A stretch of DNA of 64,000 nucleotides from Amorphophallus konjac. Taxonomy: Eukaryota; Streptophyta; Magnoliopsida; Alismatales; Araceae. Below are positions 58,253 through 64,000 of this stretch, one piece after another. The position numbers and the translations under genes were made by a program. Under the pieces are notes generated by a model, which worked only from the letters and a program-made list of their open reading frames with translations, searched no databases and was not told the origin of the DNA. The stretch spans positions 124,001 through 188,000 of the forward strand of contig JAHNEJ010002368.1 of NCBI GenBank assembly GCA_022559845.1, given 5' to 3'. The first letter of the stretch is position 1; every line of letters begins with the position of its first letter.

Positions 58253-59400
58253 TAAAAAAATGGCTAAGGCCAGAGGAAGCAAAACTTTTGAATAACTATA
58301 CATATCAAGCTATGAAATCAGAATGAAGAGTTCAGATAAGGTAGAGAAGATAGACGTCTAGGTCACCAAAAAGAGTTGATGGATCAGGGCCTACCAAATG
58401 CAGGTCAACCCATACGACGCCACCTTGGCACTATTAAAATGTCCAAAGCATACAAAATCATCTTGGGTTGCCCACGACCCAATCTGATCAGGATAATATT
58501 AAAGCTTAGCCTGCTACTTGGCGAGATATGCATGGCCTTGGGACCACTTAACTCATTGGTGCACTCCGCGCAGGTCTCAACGGCGGCGAATGTTCATGGA
58601 TTCCTTTTATCTATTCTCCTCCTCCAATCCGATAAGCAAGAGAAGGGGTTTGGGGCATATATATATTATTATATATATATACATTTGCCTTTAGATTGGA
58701 CGGCGGCTAACCAAAAGATAAAGACGTAAAAATGTGACCAATGACCAGTGAGATCGATTTTGTTGCTTTGTGAGCTGAGGCATCCAATTGTCCCAATAGA
58801 GGTTTATACTCCGTTTAATTATTGGGTTTATTGGGAGAATTTAATCATTAAAAGTTCTTACAAAAATTTAAGTCCAACTAAATACATAAATTTTCTCAAC
58901 TTTAGAATCCAACTAACTTTTACTGATGAGAGAGAGAGAGAAATACATATGAGGAGGGTAATTAAAAAATCTCAAAACTCTTATCCAACCGTGCTCCCGG
59001 TTGAATTTAGATGCAAAACTATATGTGATATAAAATGTATTTTATATCCCATTCTGTCGTTAAATCTCCATTAACTCACCATGAAACTCACATTATGGTA
59101 TTAAACTTAACATCTAATGTGTGGAAGGGAGAGTTGAGAGAGATGAAAACCAAATAGATTTTTTAGTTTCAAAGTTTTCAGACGACATGTCAAGTGTACC
59201 GTAACAGGTATTTACAATTTTATATGTTTTTATGAAATTGTTATGTAACAGGTTATTTATTTTATTAAAAGTGGTTATTTATCAGGTGATTTATAGTAGC
59301 TTTATATTAATTTTTGAAAAAAAAAATTTAATTAGCGACCGCATGGAGACCGAATAGCGACCGCTGAAAATATTAACTTGTATACAGGCCCACAAGTGCC
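58250..59400. other. Unassigned DNA, probably CACTA interior
   Basis: No gene is recognised. CACTA-type GCGACCG subterminal repeats near 59333-59365 suggest the same element continues at least to there. Confidence 0.4.
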
Positions 59401-59612
59401 TATACTATATACGCTTGATGAAGTCTTTCTATAGCTTTTCTATGCTGCAGATTGTTTGTTCTCTTCTTCTAGATTACTTCTTCTGTGTTAGTCTTTAATC
59501 AAGGATACTACATTAGCGAGGAAAATTTTCCTCACACAGTTACTAGCTTGCATGAACTGCAAGTGTCAGACTTCATATTCATTTGAGTCTTTGTTTATTG
59601 CAGATTGTTTGC

Positions 59613-62600
59613 TCATTTCTTGTCCGAGATATGGGGATTGATTGGCGAATGGAGTGGAGCACACCAAATCTCCCACATACTAACTCCGACAGCAGCTAGA
59701 CCAAATAGGCCAAACATTGATTTTTTCTGAGTGGAGCATAAATTGTTGAGTATCATTGAGGTAGCTGAATTTTCTTCAATTTGCAACCCCTTAGATCTGA
59801 AATATGTCCATATGTAAGAAGCCCAATCACCGAAAATAAATAAGTGGTTATAATTTTCAGTCTGTGGGGTCTTGCAGCAGCAGCATTTTGAACAAATTGG
59901 AATCCCTATCTTCTGAATGTTGCAATCCAGAGGAAGACACTTGTTGATAATTTTCCACAGATGAATGGAGATCTTGGAAGGCAGCCATGGTGACCAAATG
60001 CTAGTCCACTGATTGAAAGTCTGAGTCTCTTGGTTCCTGCTAATAGCCTTTTGGGTGGATGAGACTGAACAGTTCCCCGAAGAAGAAAGGCTCCAAGCAG
60101 GTAGGTCATGTTCCTGATTGAGTTTAACATGCTTCAAAGCAGTGCTAATTTCTTCAGTAAAAAACCTGTTAGGCCAATTTGTGTCTTCTGAATTCATCTG
60201 TACAATAAAGTCCCGAACAGAGAGCATAGGGTTGATGGTGTTATCAGCCAATGCAAAATCAGCAAGGGTGTGTTGGCCTATCCATCTGTCATACCAGAAG
60301 CTTGTCCTGCTGCCATCTCCAATAATGACCCTCTTATGCTGAATAATTAAATTTTTTGCAGTGATCCACCTTCTCCTTTCAAAACCCTTCATATTTGTAA
60401 ACTGAACCTGGATGAGAGGACAGTTCCTAATATATTTGGCTCTGAAATACTCGGCCCATAATGTATTTGAATGAAGAGCTTGCCACAACATTTTAACACT
60501 TAAGGGAGTTTCCATATTCCTTAGTGATATAATACCCAGTCCACCTTAAGAGATAGGAGTGCAGATTTTGTTCCATTTTCTCCAGTGCTTCCTGTGACCA
60601 TGATCAGATGAACCCCAGAAGAAATTGGCAAGTGATTTTTCAATAGCTTGGTGAGTTCCAATATGCAGTGAAGAAGATGTAAGAAAGTATATGGGCAATG
60701 AGATCAGGACATGCTTGATAAGGACTAGTTTTGCTCCCTAGGAGAGCATCCCACATTTCCAACCTGAAATCCTCCTCTGAATATTGTGTAGAATACCAGT
60801 GTAGTGAATTTTCTTGCATCTTCCTTTGATCAGGGGAAAACCAAGATACTTATGAGGGAAGGAGTGTTTAACAAAACCAGTGACATCCTGAATTTTCCTG
60901 GCAGTAGAGTTATTATTCCTGGAGTGTATGAAAAAACCACTTTTACCTGTGTTTATTGACTGCCCTGAAGCTCTTTCATAATCTTGTAGTATCTTAAGGA
61001 GATTCCTTATTGAAATAAGATTGCCATTGCAAAAAATGATGGTATCATCCGCAAACAAAAGATGTGAAATATTCGGGCAATGTCTAGGACTAGCATACCA
61101 TTCTATGAGGCCACATTGGAAGGCTTTTGTCAGAGATCTACTGAGTACCTCTTCTGCAATGATAAATAGTGAGGGAGCAATTGGATCACCTTGACGCACC
61201 CCTCTTGAAGATTTGAAGAATCCAGCAGGGGTACCATTTATAAGAATAGAAAACCAGTTATTGTGCACCATTTTTCTAATAAGCCTGATGAACTGGTCAT
61301 TAAATCCAAACCTGTTAAGAACATTGAAGAGAAAATCCCATTCAAGCCTATCATAAGCCTTAGCCATATCAATCTTTATCATCACATTAGAGCCCCTTAT
61401 TTTCATGCCAATTTCATTGGTAAGTTCCTGGGCCAAAGCAATATTCTCAATAATATTTCTGCCTTTGACAAATGCAGATTGTTCAGGAGATATGATCTTA
61501 GGAAGAATGCTGGCAAGCCTAGTATTAATGATAGAGGCAATAATTTTGTAAAAGAAGTTGCACAGGCTAATAGGTCTAAACTCAGAAATTCTGGTAGCAT
61601 TTGTTTGTTTTGGAATGAGAGCAACCAGGGTAGCAGTGACAGATCTGGGTAAGTCTTCATGGGAAGTAAAGAATTCCTGCACAGCTCTTATCACAGTGGA
61701 GGCAATTATCCCCCAAGCAAATTGGTAAAATGCACCTGTGAATCCGTCAGGGCCCGGTGCACTATCTTGGGATAGCCTGAAGACATAAGTCTTGGATTTC
61801 TGCGGCAGTAGGGATTGAGCAGAGGGTGTCAGTGTCTAACTGATCAACCAGAGAGGGAATACAGTCAAGAACAGTACTATCTGCTAAATGATGTTGGGAA
61901 GAGAAGGCTTCCTGAAAATGTGTCACAGCAATTGAAGTCATTTCCCCAGGGTCCGAAGTGAGAAGGCCTGCAGAGTTTTGAAGTTGAGATATGCACATTT
62001 TTTTCCTCTTAGCTAAAGTGGTAGAGTGAAAGAATCTGGTATTTCTATCCCCTTCAGTGAGCCATCGGACTCTAGATTTCTGTCTCCAAAAGCATTCCTC
62101 CTGAAGCAACATTTTGGACAGAACAAGTTTAGCCTCATCCAGGGCAGTCTGATTTGTAGTGGAAGGCTGGGTGTCATAAGCGTGTTCTGCCTTAATAACA
62201 TCATCCTCCGCTTTTGCCACATTATTATGAATATTACCAAAGACTTGATAATTCCAAACTTTAAGCATTTGCCTGAGACTCTTGAGCTTAAGATAAAGGG
62301 TTAAGGTAGGTGAAGAAGCTAAAGGACTAGTATCCCAACACTTTTTAACATCAGCAAGAAGATGGTCATGATAAGTCCACATTTTTTGGAAACAGAATCT
62401 GGTTTTCCTTTTAATCTGGGGAGTCTGCAACACAAGTAGAGGGGCATGATCTGAGACTTCCCTGGAAAGATGTTCAACGGAGAAGGCATAATGAGCCATC
62501 CAATCAGAATTGGTTAGAATTCTATCCAGTCTGGCCCAAATACCCCTGCTTCCTGATTGATTGTTATGCCAAGTGTAGGAAGATCCTTTGAAACCAGTAT

Positions 62601-62952
62601 CCAAAAGTGCACAATTTGATATACAGTCCTTAAAATCAGTCATTGCAATCGAATTAGGATCATTACCACCAATTTTTTCCTTTGTATCAGTAATGTAGTT
62701 GAAGTCTCCTGCCACCATCCAAGGACCAGAAATGTTAGAGTGGACGTTAATTAAAGAAGTCCAAAGACCCTTTCTCTCAATCACATTGCATTTTGCATAT
62801 ACTGCAGTTAAGTGAAAAGGGACTTGACCATTAAGACCCATGAGAAGAGTAATTTGCTGATCATCTCTAGTAACCAGAGAAACATGCAGATGGTCTTTCC
62901 ATAATACCCAGATGTGGGCCATTTCATCAGAATTTGCAATAATTTTAGACAT
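59613..62952 (-). pseudogene. L1-type LINE: endonuclease, reverse transcriptase, zf-RVT; broken
   Basis: Minus-strand order: endonuclease (62952-61762: WMVAGDFNYI, SYTWHN, WARLDRIL, VSDHAPLL), then reverse transcriptase (61694-60738: FRPISLCNFFYKI, KGRNIIENI, IDMAKAYDRLEWDF, VRQGDPIAPSLFI, FADDTIIF), then a zinc-binding zf-RVT tail (60515-59613: WLPSKISIHLWK, ICSKC). A frameshift near 61760 separates the first two parts, and stops near 60738 and 60548 separate the next. The first part of the endonuclease, which carries its N-terminal catalytic residues, is missing, and so is ORF1, as expected of a 5'-truncated insertion. No RNase H domain or clear poly(A) tail is seen. Confidence 0.88.
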
Positions 62953-63551
62953 ACCCCTACGAGATAATATCTTCTAGGCACAATAGTTGAGGACTGTCGA
63001 GACGTTGCAAATCATGTAAACCCGCGCCTTTTTAAAATGGGGAATCTGTCAATGGAAGCTACTAGTCATCTTGTAGATTTTCAAAAAAAAAAAAAGATTA
63101 GCAGTCGTGGTTGACAACCTCATAAATTATTGATATGTTTAAATTTACATGACATGAGTATTAGAGAAACATTGACATTTTAGAATTGTAGCTCAGTTTC
63201 TTAATTTTAGAATATCTAAAACATGTCATTAGCTAAGAGTACTGTTTGGATAGTGTTGGATGAAAAGTAAAGTGTGTTTTATTATTGTCTTATTCAGTGA
63301 CGATACTATCAATTTCTTTACTTGATTTCTGCATAGCTAGTGACAGTGTTGTCTTTAAGCTAAAAAGTATCATGCTATATTTTATTTCTGCTAAATAGCT
63401 AGTGAAAGTGTTGTCTTTATGTTGGATGTTAAAATAAAATTCATGTTTTCATTGTGTACATGTATTGCCAATTTCACATGTTACTGCTATGTTTTTAGAT
63501 TGTGTTATTATCTTGTCAATATTTAATTAGTTGGGTGTTGTATGTGAGCTG
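62953..63551. other. Unassigned AT-rich DNA
   Basis: No gene. It includes a run of about 13 A near 63080-63092 and a repeated phrase, TAGCTAGTGAnAGTGTTGTCTTTA, near 63336 and 63399. Confidence 0.5.
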
Positions 63552-63586
63552 AGATGCGTGGGTGCAACCTAACATTGCACGCATCT
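63552..63586. repeat. Short perfect stem-loop
   Basis: AGATGCGTG (63552-63560) pairs with CACGCATCT (63578-63586). Confidence 0.7.
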
Positions 63587-63627
63587 TAGGAGAGCGTGTT
63601 AAGCCCGTGCCAATCAACCTACCCGTT

Positions 63628-63702
63628 CAAGACTTTGGGATTGATATGCACGTTCTCATTTTGAATGATGAGAATGTGTATATCTAACTCAAAGTCTTGA
63701 AT
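63628..63702. repeat. 32-bp-arm imperfect hairpin
   Basis: CAAGACTTTG..TTCTCAT pairs with ATGAGAA..CAAAGTCTTG around a short TTGA-type loop, with about six mismatches. Confidence 0.75.
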
Positions 63703-63719
63703 TGTCCCGTTTGGACAGT

Positions 63720-63989
63720 CTGTGAATGTTTGATCGCACTTAGGTGGTTAATTACTATATGTGTTTGTGTTGTTTGTTAAAAATTTTGGCTGCGTCTTCT
63801 CACTCCTCTCTGATATACCTTTATTGATTTTGATTATTTTCTTAACCACTTATTAGTAAGTGTTTAAGAAAATTTCTTAATCAATAAATATTTTGTGGTA
63901 TATCGGAGAGGTGTGGGGAGATGCTGCCGAAATTTTTAGCAAACAACACAACACATATAGTAATTAATCGTGCGATCAAACCTTCACAG
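63720..63989. repeat. Long foldback, arms of about 133 bp
   Basis: The left arm, 63720-63852, is matched by the reverse complement of 63857-63989, with scattered mismatches and a few small gaps. The centre is a 4-nt turn (63853-63856). TTTGATCGCAC and CTCTCTGATATACC are examples of paired text. Confidence 0.85.
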
Positions 63990-64000
63990 ATGGGTTAAAA

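Noticed and set aside
57469..58326. Proline-rich plus-strand frame and Gly/Arg-rich minus-strand frames
   Set aside because: They are translations of a C-rich minisatellite. All frames stay open because the repeat lacks stop codons.

Overview
The window is plant nuclear DNA dominated by retrotransposons, with one clearly intact host gene. Spliceosomal introns, an HD-Zip class I transcription factor (a plant-specific family), and Ty1/copia, Ty3/gypsy, LINE and CACTA remnants all point to a flowering plant. The very GC-rich coding sequence and element style suggest a monocot, but that is inference and the species cannot be named.

Layout, left to right. 1-9443: two partial copies of a minus-strand, gag-only (TR-GAG-like) copia element of SIRE/Maximus type that share one central 2.2 kb LTR (4720-6926). 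9444-18993: a plus-strand gypsy-type element (Tekay-like ends) with LTRs of about 3.4 kb around a non-coding 2.8 kb interior; its first ~226 bp are lost at a deletion scar. 18994-32067: a second, minus-strand gypsy LTR split by a full-length copia element (20144-31359) with a perfect 5-bp target duplication (ccatt). 32068-about 35262: a 5'-truncated Tat-type gypsy element (RNase H, integrase, 3' LTR). 36133-38185: the HD-Zip I gene, minus strand, three exons. 39624-42252: a Tat LTR interrupted by a solo copia LTR (40028-41786, duplication gcaac). 42253-52030: AT-rich intergenic DNA with microsatellites, a MITE, a free-standing motif cluster and a tandem duplication. 52037-54953: the 5' part of another Tat element (LTR, primer site, gag, protease), minus strand. 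55490-56285: probable Tat LTR relic. 57360-59370: left end of a CACTA element with a C-rich minisatellite. 59613-62952: broken L1-type LINE, minus strand. 63552-64000: three consecutive foldbacks.

The most unusual signal is in the LTRs. Their central parts carry arrays of short repeated motifs that differ by family. The young copia LTR has about 29 same-strand copies of a motif near RAGTCTRTACA. The TR-GAG LTR and the solo copia LTR carry GGTCGACC palindromes. Both gypsy LTRs carry imperfect GCGGTC...GACCGC inverted repeats. A cluster of the first motif also stands alone at 50661-50975. A separate block of about 52 nt is conserved in the non-coding 3' regions of the TR-GAG and copia elements. 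The motif arrays resemble clustered binding sites for a sequence-specific factor, but that role is a hypothesis.
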